64,000 bases of DNA, taken from contig CM070581.1 of assembly GCA_036346355.1 (NCBI GenBank), forward strand, positions 7,936,001-8,000,000. Reading direction: 5' to 3'. Below, one piece after another: positions 1-10,566 of this stretch; the stretch's first letter is position 1, and each line of letters starts with the position of its first letter. The notes beneath the pieces were generated by a model. The model did not search any database, had not been told where the DNA came from, and saw only the letters and a program-made list of their open reading frames with translations. Position numbers and translations under genes: made by a program. This DNA comes from Rhipidocladum racemiflorum (Eukaryota > Streptophyta > Magnoliopsida > Poales > Poaceae).

Positions 1-1204
1 GCCTAAAGAAGAGGTGAGGAAGTCCCGGGAGCGGAATTCTACTTGAGTGCAATTGAGCTGTGGTACCTTGCGAATAGCACTAGGCCTTACATGCTCGGGC
101 TGTGAATTCTGCTAGCGCAGACAACGTAACCCACCAAAAGGCATTGAAAGGGGTGAAGGACATCTTCCCGTTACCTTCAAGGAAGCAAAGACATCAGCTT
201 GTTTTACGTAAGAAACAATGAATTGAATTTAGTTGGCTACGCCGATGTCGGGTACCTATCGGACCCGTGATACCGGCAAGTCACAAACCGGGTATGTTTT
301 CCTTTATGTGGAAATGAATTTCTTGAAGTCGCTCTGCTGCACTTTGTCTCGACGCCGACTAACCACTCGTAAATCATTGCATTGTATGAAGCCTCTCGAA
401 TGTGCATGGCTTCAAGAATGGTCACCACATCCGTAAGTCATGTGGTCTCAACATGGAACAAACCCCACTATTATCTATGAAGATAATGCACTTGTGTTGT
501 ACAAGTACAAATGGGATATGTGAAGAGTAACCTTACAAAGCATATCAACCCCAAGTTCTTTTATGCTCATGAAATGAATAAGATGAACGAGATAAAGATA
601 ATCGATACTAAGTCGTGGTGAAAATCTCGCAGATTTATTCACTAAGTCACCCCAGATCTTCCTTGAAAGATGTATTAAAGGAATCTGGATGATGAGGCTT
701 AGAGAAGTGCAGATTTCAGAGATTTTTCACATACTCCTACATAAATCTCAAACATGAAGTTTGAGTACCCAACGAAATCTTGAAGATTAACATTGAAGTT
801 TGGGTGGATTGTACTCTTTTCCTTAAGTAAGTTTTTCATTGAAGTTTTCTTACATAAGGTTTTTGATGAGGCAATCCGCGTAACACAAAGCAAGCGGTGC
901 TATGTACTCTTTCTCCAATTATTTTTCCCACCGGGTTTTTATGGAGTTTTAATGAGGCATATGCATCTCGCAGTTGAAGAGTCCAAGGGGAGTGTTAGGG
1001 AAACCTGATTCATATCCGATATGGACTCTTCCTTATCTCTAAGCTGAACCGCTATATATAGGAGGGGTCACCCCATTGTACACAAGAATACGTATCAATA
1101 GCAGGCCCGTTCCTCCTCATATTGTGTCTCTTTTCTCCCTGTCTATTCTCCACTTGAGATCTATTAGGCAACCCCGGACTATTCGATAGCGAGGTTGTCT
1201 AACA
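1..1204 (+). mobile_element. 3' end of a Ty1/copia LTR retrotransposon (RNase H remnant plus 3' LTR)
   Basis: Around 200-700 the plus strand reads, through several frame changes, as the RNase H end of a copia polyprotein: a YAD-GYLSDP block near 240, a block around 445-560 containing the peptide MGYVKSNLTKHINPKFFY, and a DNLADLFTKS-like end near 620. Stops and frameshifts are frequent, so it is dead. A 212-bp LTR follows at 993-1204. The 5' part lies outside the window, so the target duplication cannot be checked. The family call rests on the order RNase H, purine tract, LTR. Confidence 0.75.
993..1204 (+). repeat. Short 3' LTR of the copia remnant
   Basis: It begins TGTTAG and ends CTAACA, a perfect 6-bp terminal inverted repeat. 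A purine-rich tract (CCAAGGGGAG) lies directly before it, as expected for plus-strand priming. A TATA-like stretch (CTATATATAGG) near 1052 fits an LTR promoter. Confidence 0.75.
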
Positions 1205-1554
1205 AAAACCACGGTCCACCGCTTCCCGGTTTACATTTTTAAGTAGAAGATTCAGGGCAGATGCACCCACATAATCTTTCGGGGCACGTTCAAAACATCC
1301 AATCGCACTCACTGTATCTATTACATCACCTAAGTAGCCGGAGACTCAAAGCTACTAGCTGCGAGAGCGCAGCGTCACACCGTATTTTGATTTCTATCCC
1401 TTATAAAGGGAACATGAGCTCTCACAATCCCATATCCGTCTAACAAGACCACTAATAAAGTTTAAGGGTAGACACAAAAACAGCAATCTGGTCTGATTGA
1501 CCCAGTCATGATATCGAAGGGTGGGACCTTTTCTCGAGGAGGCCTTCAATTTTA
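1205..1554. other. Flank with no recognised feature
   Basis: Between the copia LTR and the MITE I see no conserved coding sequence, repeat or RNA gene. The 60-residue open frame at 1261-1443 has no recognisable motif. Confidence 0.5.
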
Positions 1555-1958
1555 GGCCATGTTTGGATCCCAGGACTAATTGTTAGCTGGCTAAAAATTA
1601 GTCCTAGTCTATCCAAACAGGAAGACTAATAGGTGGGCTAATTTTTAGCCAACCCCTCAGCTAACAATTAGTCCATTAGCTGGTGGAGGGGAGCTAATTT
1701 GGGCTAATAGTAGGTAACACGCTGAAAAAAGTCTAAAATACCCTTGCGCTGGCCTTATCCTCACTTCCTCACCCGCAAGGCCCACTCCCAAATTGCTATG
1801 AGGGGCAAACATGACTTTTCTAAGAAATTAGCCCAACAATTAGCCATGTATCCAAACAGCCCTAGGCTAATTTTAGATGGACTAATTATTAGCTGACTAA
1901 CAATTAGCTCTAGCCATTAGTCAACTAACAATTAGTTTTAGCCCATCCAAACATGGCC
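1555..1958. mobile_element. PIF/Harbinger (Tourist-like) MITE
   Basis: A 404-bp element with terminal inverted repeats: GGCCATGTTTGGAT at the left and its complement ATCCAAACATGGCC at the right. It is flanked by TTA at 1552-1554 and 1959-1961, the 3-bp target typical of PIF/Harbinger elements. The interior repeats the palindromic motif CTAACAATTAG and has no coding capacity. Confidence 0.85.
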
Positions 1959-2030
1959 TTACATTGGCTCGTGTAAGACTATCCTCTCGGTCATTCATGT
2001 CAAGCTCAGAACAAGTTGGGCTTTATTTTT

Positions 2031-2226
2031 AGAGAAATTTTATGGTGGATTATACTTGTAGTATAAAATGTGTAGTAGAAATCACATCTAACCGTTGATT
2101 TGTTAAGGGTGTTTTTACTACTCTACTACCATATGTAGTATAAGTAAACTCTAGTTAATCTGATACATTGGATCGAAAAGAATGAACGGTTCATATTCAA
2201 TTTAATGTACCGTAAAAGAGCTCTCT
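2031..2226 (+). mobile_element. Unclassified MITE, family X, copy 1
   Basis: About 196 bp with imperfect terminal inverted repeats (AGAGAAATTTTATGGTGGAT, and a complement-related AGAGCTCTTTTACGGTACAT at the other end). A second copy lies at 12671-12864 in the opposite orientation. No coding sequence. I could not settle a target duplication, so the superfamily is left open. Confidence 0.7.
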
Positions 2227-2753
2227 TTTTAACCTCGGGCCGGTTCCATACTTCACGCAGCCACGTAGGAGTATTTCCTTGAACAAATCCAATCTGGCCC
2301 ATGTCAAAAAAAAAAAAAAAATCGAATCAATCACAAGTACTTTTCAGCCGTCTACAAATTACAAGCATACTATAGGCCCACCATTTCTGGTCAGGTTGGG
2401 CATTTTCCTGGGCTAGGGCTGAAGCATGGCCCAGCTGACATTCCAATTTTAGCAGGCCCGTTTCAACGGGCGGATGCGTCTCTCTCCGCACCGGCCGCGG
2501 AACAGCGGTACAACGCTTGTAATTTGCAGAAGAGAGCTGGTTGCTAATTAGCAGCCGAGCATAGATATATTATTTATATATATAAGGGAATAGATAAATA
2601 TTATGTAATATTTAAAGATAACTTTTAAAGATAGTTATTTCAAATTAATTTTTAACTTTTTATTAATTTATAGTAGATTTTGTTATTGTACTCTATTTAG
2701 CAGAGATTCAACTTCATCAGATCTGTGGATCTGGAGCTGTGGGTATATTAAAG
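2227..2753. other. AT-rich spacer
   Basis: A 16-base A-run near 2307 and very AT-rich DNA at 2560-2700. No gene or complete element seen. The bases just before 2754 (GGAGCTGTGGGTATATTAA) recur inverted inside the next MITE, so part of this spacer may belong to a nested copy of it. Confidence 0.4.
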
Positions 2754-2982
2754 CCCTGTTTCGCAGAGCTCCAAATCCCAGCTCCACCTCGAAGCTGAAA
2801 CTTGTACGCTGAAATAAAGTGACTAAAGTTTATAATTTTATTCTAAAATATAAACAAGATGATTCACCTAAACACTCTTAATATACCCACAGCTTCAGCT
2901 CCACGAATTTAGTAAAGCTAGGAATACCCAGCTCCATCAACTCCACGAATTTGGTGGAACTGGAGCTCTGCCAAATACCCCC
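2754..2982. mobile_element. Probable MITE with GCAGAGCTCCA ends
   Basis: The left end CCCTGTTTCGCAGAGCTCCA is matched inverted at the right by TGGAGCTCTGCCAAATACC. The inside is AT-rich and non-coding. No clear target duplication, so the class (hAT or PIF-like) is uncertain. Confidence 0.45.
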
Positions 2983-3139
2983 TAAGAGTATTTAGGTAGG
3001 TAATCTCATTTTAAAATAAAAATAAAAATTTAATTCACTTTATTTTAATCTACACGTTTTTCTGAGGTGAAGCTGGGGACTAAGGTAACAGGGGCTCTTG
3101 GCGTGGAAGTTTGCGGGGATCGTTGGGTCATCACAGAGA

Positions 3140-3816
3140 CAGGCCCGTCTAAGGCCCAGCGCAAGTGGGGCGACTGCACAGGGACCCCAGCATAGGATGC
3201 ACTACTATCATCTCTTGTGTAAATGGCTTACTAAGGTTTCTAAGTTCTAACGACGCATCCTATTCTGCCGATTCCGCGAAACATTTTGATATTGACGGCA
3301 AAGAATTACATGTGGAGTTAAAGTTCCTCCAAGATTTTTTCCATAAGGAAGACATGGGCCCTCTTGATATTCTAAAGTTTGTGAAACGGATGGGTTGTTT
3401 TCCTAATGCCCTTATTGCATATAGAATTTTGTTAACTATTTCTGTGACAGTTGCATCTGCAGAACAAAGCTTTTCAAAATTGAAGTTGGTAAAGTTCTAC
3501 ATGCACAATACTATAATATAAGAAAGACTCAATGGATTGACAACAATTACACTTGAAAATGATGTTCTAGATAAGATTAAATATAAAGATATAATTGAAG
3601 ATTTCATTTCGAAGAACACCAGGGGCATGATGCTTTTCACTAGAAATTAAAAAGATATCGGTAAGAAAGATTCACCCTTTACTCCTTTAACATTAATGTC
3701 TATTGTAGTTTTAAATATTAGAAAAAATATATAGTTAAATAATGGAATCATATTTTGGTTATTTGTATTTCTCTAGGTCCCGTTTTCTCTTTCGCAAAAA
3801 CTTAAGTCCGGCCCTG
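3140..3816 (+). mobile_element. Truncated hAT transposon with 8-bp target duplication
   Basis: A 677-bp element bounded by related inverted ends (CAGGCCCGTCTAAG at left; CTTAAGTCCGGCCCTG at right, complement CAGGGCCGGACTTAAG). Flanking octamers CACAGAGA (3132-3139) and CGCAGAGA (3817-3824) differ at one base, as expected for an aged hAT target duplication. It keeps only the C-terminal end of a transposase. The right-hand duplication includes the A of the BRR2-like start codon, so it inserted exactly at the start of that gene copy. Confidence 0.8.
3165..3650 (+). pseudogene. hAT transposase C-terminal (hATC dimerisation) fragment
   Basis: The frame at 3165-3521 and its continuation to 3650 resemble the C-terminal dimerisation part of plant hAT transposases of the zinc-finger-MYM-like group. 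Key blocks are NALIAYRILLTISVTVASAE and SFSKLKLVK, then ERLNGLTTITLE after a premature stop at 3519. The DDE catalytic and BED-type DNA-binding parts are missing. It cannot mobilise anything by itself. Confidence 0.75.
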
Positions 3817-3937
3817 CGCAGAGATGTCCAACCTGGGTGGCGGCGCCAACTCGGGCCTCGTCCTGGCCGCCGCCTCATCGCCCCTCCCCGCGGCCGTCCG
3901 TCCGGGGGGACAGGCCGAGTCGCTGCGTGGCAGGGTC

Positions 3938-4138
3938 TGTTAGCCGGACCGCCACATCTAGCGCGTCCGGATCCCAGGCCGTTGGGCTGCAGCACACTCG
4001 CAGGCCCAAACAGAGCAGCGGGCCAAGGTTTCTTTGGCCATCTCCCCCCAAAAAGCTAGCTCAATGAGGGGGTGCTCCCTCACCCTTATAAACCATGCTC
4101 ATGCCCTCTCCACAACCAATGTGGGACTATTCTCAACA
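3938..4138 (-). repeat. Outer LTR, left copy (3' LTR of the minus-strand element)
   Basis: 201 bp, starting TGTTAGCC and ending TCTCAACA on the plus strand. The adjacent plus-strand tract ATCTCCCCCTCACAC is, on the minus strand, a GTGTGAGGGGGAGAT polypurine tract. Confidence 0.85.
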
Positions 4139-4193
4139 ATCTCCCCCTCACACATTGGGTCGAGATTATCTAGGAACCACCTGGGGCACCTGG

Positions 4194-4205
4194 GCTCTGA
4201 TACCA
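4194..4205 (-). other. Second primer-binding site (initiator tRNA-Met)
   Basis: TGGTATCAGAGC on the minus strand, two bases inside the embedded 598-bp LTR. Having two such sites in one element is abnormal. Confidence 0.75.
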
Positions 4206-4207
4206 AA

Positions 4208-4805
4208 TGTTGGATCTCACTCTCGAACACACACACGGGAAGAACACACGTGAACAGATTTCCCTTTTTTTGGCTCGGCAGCACAATTTGCCGATTTTCT
4301 TCTGTTAACTTTCTCACGCAAGACCAAGTACATAAATAGATGTAAACGCCATATGATGGATCAAGCAACAAGTTGATCCTAAACTCACGCAACTACCCCT
4401 AGTTACTCGGTCCATTAGTCAACATGCTTATCCTTATCTGATGCAACAAGCTAACAAAAAACCAATCCATTATCTAACTAGTGCACGCATACGTACTACA
4501 TGCTAGCCTGACTAACATGCTCACACGCATTGCACTTACATGCATGGAAGCACACGCATGCAAAAAAACTAACACATCATCAGCCACACGATTCGCACGT
4601 CGTGCACTTCTGAGGACTCGGCCTGCTCGCATCTTCTAGCCATGCGCCTCCACGCAGTGCACTCCTGATGACTCGGCACTTCTGAGGACTCGGCCTGTCC
4701 GCATCTTCCGGCCACGCGCCTCCACGCAGTGCAGGTTATTTGCTCCATGCAAGCAACATGAACTAAAAACATAAACACTCACACAACAAGATTAATTTCC
4801 TAACA
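4208..4805 (-). repeat. Unrelated LTR embedded inside the element
   Basis: 598 bp. On the minus strand it begins TGTTAGGAAATTAATC and ends GATCCAACA. A purine tract (TTAAGAGGGTGAT) precedes it and a TGGTATCAGAGC primer-binding site follows it. So it sits like a single LTR between two internal regions, as in a tandem or recombined element. It shares no obvious sequence with the outer 201-bp LTRs beyond the TG...CA ends. Confidence 0.75.
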
Positions 4806-4857
4806 ATCACCCTCTTAATCTTGTTGGTCTTTTATTTGAACGCCTCCCTGCCGAGCT

Positions 4858-5734
4858 TCACAGCAAAGTCGGCTCATCGTCGGTATCCGCAGTAGCAAGG
4901 AGTGCCTGCTCCTTCTTCGCCTTGCGACACTCTTTAGCAAAGTGTCCATACCCTTGACAATTGTAGCACCGCACCTTTAACTTGTCAAAAGTACCATACT
5001 TTTTGCCGACACCATTGCGCTTGTCCTTCACACGAGCTAGCCATTCCTCCTCCGTCAGCAGCAAGCGTCCACCATCACGATCACCGCCCTTGTCACCAAC
5101 CTCGTACCACTATTCTATGGACTTGAGACGCCCAATGAGCTCCTCGATGGACATCTTCTTTAGATCGACCAACTGCTCGATTGCGATGGCTACCTGCATG
5201 TACCTAGAGGGAACAACACGAAGAAATTTTTTCAACACCTTCTCCTCCTCCAATGGGTCGCCGAGAATACGGATGTCGTTGACGAGACCCATTAGGCGCA
5301 TAGCGAAGTTGTCCACGGACTCGCTATCCTTCATGCGGATCATCTCGAACTCCATGCGTAGAGTTTGCGCTTTTGCCTCGCGCACACGCTCAACGCCCAT
5401 GCGCATCGTGCACACGGTTTCCCATGCACCTTGGCGCCTCCTTGGCTGCTAGTGTCCCTAGCATCTCTGCCGGTACCGCTTGAAGGATGGCTGACATTGC
5501 CATCCTATCGAGCCGGTACTCCACACCGCCAGGCTCGATGGCCCCCCAAACTCCTTGAGCCTGTAGGTTGACTCTCATCAAGAGAGCCCACTCGATGTAG
5601 TTGGTACTCGTGAGCATGGGGTAACGCGCGGTCACCCCCACCTCCTTCACATGTTGAAGGAAGAGCTCGCGGCCACCATTGCCATCGGTGCCGTTGCCGC
5701 CAGCTGGGGAAGACCTCGCACTAGCATCAGACAT
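4858..5734 (-). pseudogene. copia gag with CCHC zinc knuckle (broken)
   Basis: Three overlapping minus-strand frames (5734-5390, 5415-5110, 5064-4858) together read as a copia capsid protein. First is an N-terminal domain with YPMLTSTNYIEWALLMRVNL; then the UBN2-type capsid with DNFAMRLMGLVNDIRILGD and LRVVPSRYMQVAIAIEQL; then a CCHC knuckle, CYNCQGYGHFAKEC. Frame changes near 5400 and 5085 break it. It starts just inside the primer-binding site, the usual place for gag. Confidence 0.8.
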
Positions 5735-5755
5735 TGCCGCCGCAGGATCGTACTT

Positions 5756-5767
5756 GCTCTGATACCA
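5756..5767 (-). other. Primer-binding site (initiator tRNA-Met) of the outer LTR
   Basis: TGGTATCAGAGC on the minus strand, two bases inside the outer 5' LTR. It fixes the orientation of the element. Confidence 0.85.
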
Positions 5768-5769
5768 AA

Positions 5770-5970
5770 TGTTAGCCAGACCGCCACATCTAGCGCGTCC
5801 GGATCCCAGACCGCTGGGCTGCAGTACACTCGCAGGCCCAAACAGAGCAGCGGGCCAAGGTTTCTTGGGCCATCTCCCCCCAAAAAACTAGCTCAATGAG
5901 AGGGTACTTCCCTACCCTTATAAACCATGCTCTTGTCCTCTCCACAACCAATGTGGGACTATTTCCAACA
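5770..5970 (-). repeat. Outer LTR, right copy (5' LTR of the minus-strand element)
   Basis: 201 bp, starting TGTTAGCC and ending TTTCCAACA on the plus strand. It differs from the left copy by scattered substitutions, so the insertion is not recent. Confidence 0.85.
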
Positions 5971-8527
5971 GGGTCAATCCGTCGTGCTTCGGCAACGGCG
6001 CCGCTTTCCTTGGCGCGTCTGTCAAGCACCCGGGGAAGACGAGAGACCGGGGCACCAATGCCGCTGCGGAGAGGGAGCGGGTCGCGAAGCGGCCGGCGCT
6101 CAGGATGCTGGCGTGCTCTCGGGCACTTGCGAGGCCGCGTACAGGCCCCGGACCAACGAGGCGCGTGCGGCCTAGGCGGCGTTGCTCGGCGTGATCGGGT
6201 AGCAGATTGGTGGGCAACCGCCGGACGTGCTCGACGCCGCCGCCGATGAGGTGCTCGCTGTCCTGAAGGATGACAAGATCAAGGGCCCTGACAAGACACT
6301 GAGGATTTGGAATCTCGTCGGTACCATCTCAAACTAGGTGTTCGACCAGTTTGTTTCGATTGGGAAGCTCATTAAAGAGTATGAGGACACTTGTTACTAT
6401 TTTTCTGCAAATAATACAGATGCAGCGCTGGAAGTTGACATTGGTGTTGCTATCGATTTCGAGGAGGATGAAGATGCTGAAGAGTGTGATTTTGATCAAG
6501 TAAAAGCACTTAATTCTTTCCAGTAACTTGCTCGTTCTAATTTAATATATGCATATTACATGTTCATATTCTACTTAACTTTATGTATGTCTATCTTATA
6601 TTTATGTAGCCTGCACCATTTGTTTGTTCAGGTTCAAGATCAGCAGCTATCGGCCTTGCCCTCTTGATCAGCGGTATATTGATGTCACAGTGAAAAAGCC
6701 ACCGCAGATATTTCAATTGATGAATGAAATCTGTTATAGAAAGGTTTAGCTTCTGTAACAAAGTATCATCAAGTGCTTATATTTGTGCACTCGAGGAAGG
6801 AGACACAGAAAACCACTATTGCAATTGAGATACTGCATTGGCTAATGATTATTGATACATTGAACTGCTTCACAAGGGGTCACTGTAAGCCAGGAGATTC
6901 TTTCCACCCATGCTGAGCTTGTCAAAAGCACTGATCTCAAAACATCTTTTGACATACGGGTTTGCTATTCATCATGCTGGATTGCCAAGGGCAGACCGTG
7001 AACTTGTTGAAGAACTTTTTTCTGATAACCACATACAGGTTCTTGTTTCGACGGCTACCCTTTCATGGGGTGTCAATTTGCGTGCACTGACGTGCAATTT
7101 ACGAAAGGGGAGGGACTAATCTTAACTGGCCGCAGTGAGTTACAGTACTTCCTCTCTCTTCTGATCGTCAACTGCCTATTGAGAGTCAGTTCTATCCTGA
7201 TCGACTGATCAACTAAGCACTGAGGTTATTCTGGGCAATACTCAGAATGCTCAGGAAGCATGCTCGTGGCTTAGTCACCTTATATTTATGTCCAGATGAT
7301 CCGCAATCCATCGTTGTACGGTTTACTAGAAGATATACTGGAGGGAGAAAACATTAGATGAAAGCAAAGCTGACTTGGTAAGTAGCTTGCATCTGTAAAT
7401 GGCGCCATTTTTTTTTTCTTCTATTTCTTAAATGCTTCTGATCAGCCACAAAAATATAAGAAAGATGTGCCACCTAATTTAAATACCACGTATTTAAGTT
7501 CATTAGTATTTAATAAGCACGTCGTCCTACGTTTAATTAAGGTGATTGATGTATTGTTTAGCTGATCAGCTAATATTGTATGGTTGATTTCACTGTGTAG
7601 TTTTCTATCTATTATAATGCCTATTTTGAATTTTTGTATCTTGTACTGTAGGTAGACTGCTGCAAACATATAGGATAAGAACAATATGATAAACTATGAC
7701 AGGAAGGGTGGATGCCTTCAGGTTACTGACCTTGGAATAATTGCTAGTTTTTACTATATCAATCTTGGGACTATTTCGCCGTAGAACGAGCACCTGAAGC
7801 CTACAATGGGTGATATTGAACTTTGCCAATTCTCCCTGAGTGAAGAATTTAAGTATCCTCGAGTTAGACAAGATGAGAAAATGGAGATGGCAAAGCTTTT
7901 GGATCGTGTGCCAGTTCCTATAAAAGATAACTTGGAGGAGCCCATCGCAACGATCGATGTACTGCTCTAGGCATATATTGAAAAGAAGGCTGTAGAGAGC
8001 ATCTTCGAGTTGGCCGTGATGAATACTGATGACATGCGAGAATTGTTGCAGTTACCAAGCTCTAAGCTTCAGGACTTGATTGAATTCCTCAGACGGTTCC
8101 CCAGCATTGACATGGCTTATGATGTATGTGATGCGACGAATCTGCAGTCCAAGGTTGGGTCGGTTCATGCTCCCAGGTACCCAAAGACCAAGGATGAAAG
8201 ATGGTGGCTGGTGACCGGTGATAGCTCCAGCAACAAGTTGCTGTCGAGCAAGAGGGTTGCGCTTCAGAAGATGGCCAGGGTCAAGCTCGAGTTTAAGGCC
8301 CCTACAGAGGAAGGGAGAAGGAGCTACATGACTTACTTAATGTCAGATTCCTATATGGGCTGCGACCAGGAGTACGAGCTAGCTCACCATCCATATCAAG
8401 GAATCTGGTGGGAACTGAGACTCGACAGAAGACCTGAAGTAAGTAATCCTTTCGATCAGGTGATGGCGAAATGGTTTACTAGCAATGCTGCACGCACTGT
8501 CACTGCTCCAAATTGCATATTAAGCTG

Positions 8528-8669
8528 GAGAGGTGCTTCTATGCTCTTCCTTTTAGTACAAGTTGCACAAATCTTGAAGCAAGCGAAGGGTAAGTAATCA
8601 CCATCTACCCTTCATTCATGCTTTAATAGTTGTGCAACTTTTAAAAGGAAGAGCATAGAAGCACCTCTC
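8528..8669. mobile_element. Foldback MITE, family Y, copy 1
   Basis: About 142 bp with near-perfect inverted ends (GAGAGGTGCTTCTATGCTCT and its complement). It forms the last ~24 codons of the open frame that began in the BRR2 remnant. Related copies are at 29159-29301 and 37520-37655. Confidence 0.75.
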
Positions 8670-9868
8670 GACAGATATTCTTCTGTAAATACGTTAGTTG
8701 GCGAACAAGTACCTTCTTAATGCCAACTTTATTTTGTTTGATATGCAAGGTGTTCATGCCACTTTTCTTGTGCTGCTATTTAAGCTCGATCATGATTTTT
8801 GTTAGCTTGTCGCTGTGTGGTATCTGAAATCAAGGGATCTGGTCGAAGCTGATGCTGTACCGGTGACTGCCTGACTGGGGAGTCCTCGGATGACGACGGC
8901 GTGGTTGCTAGCAGGTGCTGCCATTGCTTAAGAATGCATCTTAAGCCGAAGATTTTGATGCTTTCTCTTATGCAAATGCATGGTTAGTGAACACGCCCCT
9001 CATTGACGCACCCTTCTGTGCTGCTACTAAACAGCAGTAATGAATTTTGCTAGGTTGTCGCCATGTAGTATATCTGAATCCTGAAATTTGGACCGAGGTA
9101 TCTTGGAGCTGTTACGTATGATGGAATACTAGATGAGAGTTTGCCTGTTATGTTTATGAACGCAACATCAGACATGTACAAGTGCATGAAGATGATCGCG
9201 TTGAGTCGCTGACAGGCAGGCCCGACCAACAGAGGTATTCAGGCGCTCGGAAGTCTGTCTTCATGTCTCCAATCCGTATGGCCTCGTATCGAGTTGGCTC
9301 GATGAACGGAACTGATCGATACACTGGTCAAATTCAAATTCAAAAAATTTAGAACATTTTAAGCTACGTAAACCAGTCGAAAATCGGTAAAAACTGGTGA
9401 AAAATCGGTTTTCGAATTATTTCGCTTAGTTTGCCAATTCACGATGTAAATCGATCGGAAAAACGGTTGATTTTTTTATTATTTTTTCGCCACTATTTGA
9501 CCGTCGATCTAAAAAAGCTTGATTTCAAACTTGTTCAGTTTCTACCGATTTTTGACGAAAAATCGATACCGCCGGTAGTGAGAACGATTTTTGAGCTCGA
9601 TTCGGTAAAGCAAACCCTGCTTTGGAGTACGCAAAACTAGTACCTGCTACTCCTCTGGCTCGAGTCATCCAATGGAACAGAAGCATTTGGTCAGTTTGGG
9701 CTTGCCGTTTGATGCAGTCACACAAGCTGCCGCCGTCTTAGTCTAAGCCTACTCTAGCTAGCGTGGTACTTTTCCGTATCGATAATTGATAAGATGCGAC
9801 TTCTGAATGACTTGGGAGAATTCAGAAATAGACAGGACGGTGCACTTCAATATTAGTACCGCGCATCT
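8670..9868. other. Possible 3' flank of the BRR2 copy; no gene seen
   Basis: Two imperfect copies of a phrase (TTTTGCTAGGTTGTCGCCAT near 9045, and a relative near 8795) suggest an old duplication. From 9340 to 9600 there are repeated GAAAATCGGT and AAAAACTGGT phrases. The 69-residue frame at 9431-9640 has no recognisable domain. Confidence 0.35.
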
Positions 9869-10000
9869 TGCTTGCAAGTAGCAATCCAAAGATGGGGCAT
9901 TTCAGAATCATCCGGCCGACAGTAGGATTTTGCTTGCAAGTAGCAATCCAAAGATGGGGCATTTCACTATTTCAGAAGCATCCGGCCGACAGTAGGATTT
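9869..10000. repeat. Tandem duplication of about 62 bp
   Basis: TGCTTGCAAGTAGCAATCCA starts at 9869 and again at 9931. The second copy carries an extra 8 bases (CACTATTT). The copies are almost identical, so the duplication is young. Confidence 0.9.
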
Positions 10001-10190
10001 GTATGCACCCACGTACCATACCACACTCGCATGCCGTGCACCTGAAAATTTCGTGAAGATGGAAAGGTAGGTCGGCAGGACCGCTTGCAGAAGCGATACA
10101 CGACCTGACAGATCTTGAAAGAGGGGAACCAAAACAACGGCGATGTCGAGAGACACACAGGCTGAACGGCAGCAGCTACTCATGGTACCA

Positions 10191-10551
10191 TTTTTTTTTT
10201 AGATCAAAAAGGCATCAAATGCCCCAGTTCCATTGAAAGAAACTTCAAGATTCAAAACAGTTAACAGCGCAAAAAAAGGTCATTACATAAATCTCACTCA
10301 CAGAACTCCCCTATAGGGAACAAAAACACACATAGAAAGTAGAGCAGAGCACAGAATACATCTAACATTTGATCATTCGCCAAAATGGCTGAAAGTAGCA
10401 TCAGATTGCGTCAGAAAGCTTTTCTTCAGTGCTGCCAAGATATTCAACTTCCTTCAATTGTTCATTCGCTTATTACGTCCAGCAAGAGAGGAGCTCGAAT
10501 TTTGGCATCCAACCAATCGCAAAACTGAGACATACGCAGTATCATCCCTTG
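10191..10551 (-). mobile_element. 5'-truncated LINE insertion
   Basis: The plus strand starts with a T-run (the element's poly-A tail on the minus strand), followed by AGATCAAAAAGGCATCAAAT, like 3' ends I associate with grass LINEs. It is flanked by the same 15 bases, TACTCATGGTACCAT, at 10177-10191 and 10552-10566. About 360 bp remain and no coding sequence is left. Confidence 0.8.
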
Positions 10552-10566
10552 TACTCATGGTACCAT

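Larger units (their letters stand above)
3938..5970 (-). mobile_element. Chimeric copia-like LTR element inserted in the BRR2 copy
   Basis: The 201-bp terminal LTRs (3938-4138 and 5770-5970) are near identical and flanked by the perfect 5-bp duplication GGGTC (3933-3937 and 5971-5975). Read on the minus strand: LTR, primer-binding site for initiator tRNA-Met (5756-5767), gag, polypurine tract, a different 598-bp LTR (4208-4805), a second primer-binding site (4194-4205), a second purine tract, then the outer 3' LTR. It encodes no protease, integrase or reverse transcriptase, so it would depend on enzymes supplied in trans. Confidence 0.85.
3824..8527 (+). pseudogene. BRR2: BRR2-like U5 snRNP helicase pseudogene, internally deleted and TE-interrupted
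   Basis: BRR2 is the DExH/Ski2-like RNA helicase of the U5 snRNP that unwinds U4/U6. Recognisable pieces in order: N-terminus starting MSNLGGGA (3824-3937); after a copia-like insertion, the acidic N-terminal region with FDQFVSIGKLIKEYE (5976-6523); VTVKKPPQIFQLMNEICY (6660-6745); helicase motif VLIFVHSRKET (about 6772); YGFAIHHAGL to VLVSTATLSWGVNL (6955-7080); Sec63-1 pieces (7225-7380, 7655-7970); and the end of Sec63-2 with APRYPKTK and DSYMGCDQEYEL (7990-8395). The ATP-binding half and the whole second cassette helicase are absent. Frameshifts and stops are numerous. An intron-like GT-AG segment at about 7379-7650 shows it is not a processed copy. Confidence 0.85.
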
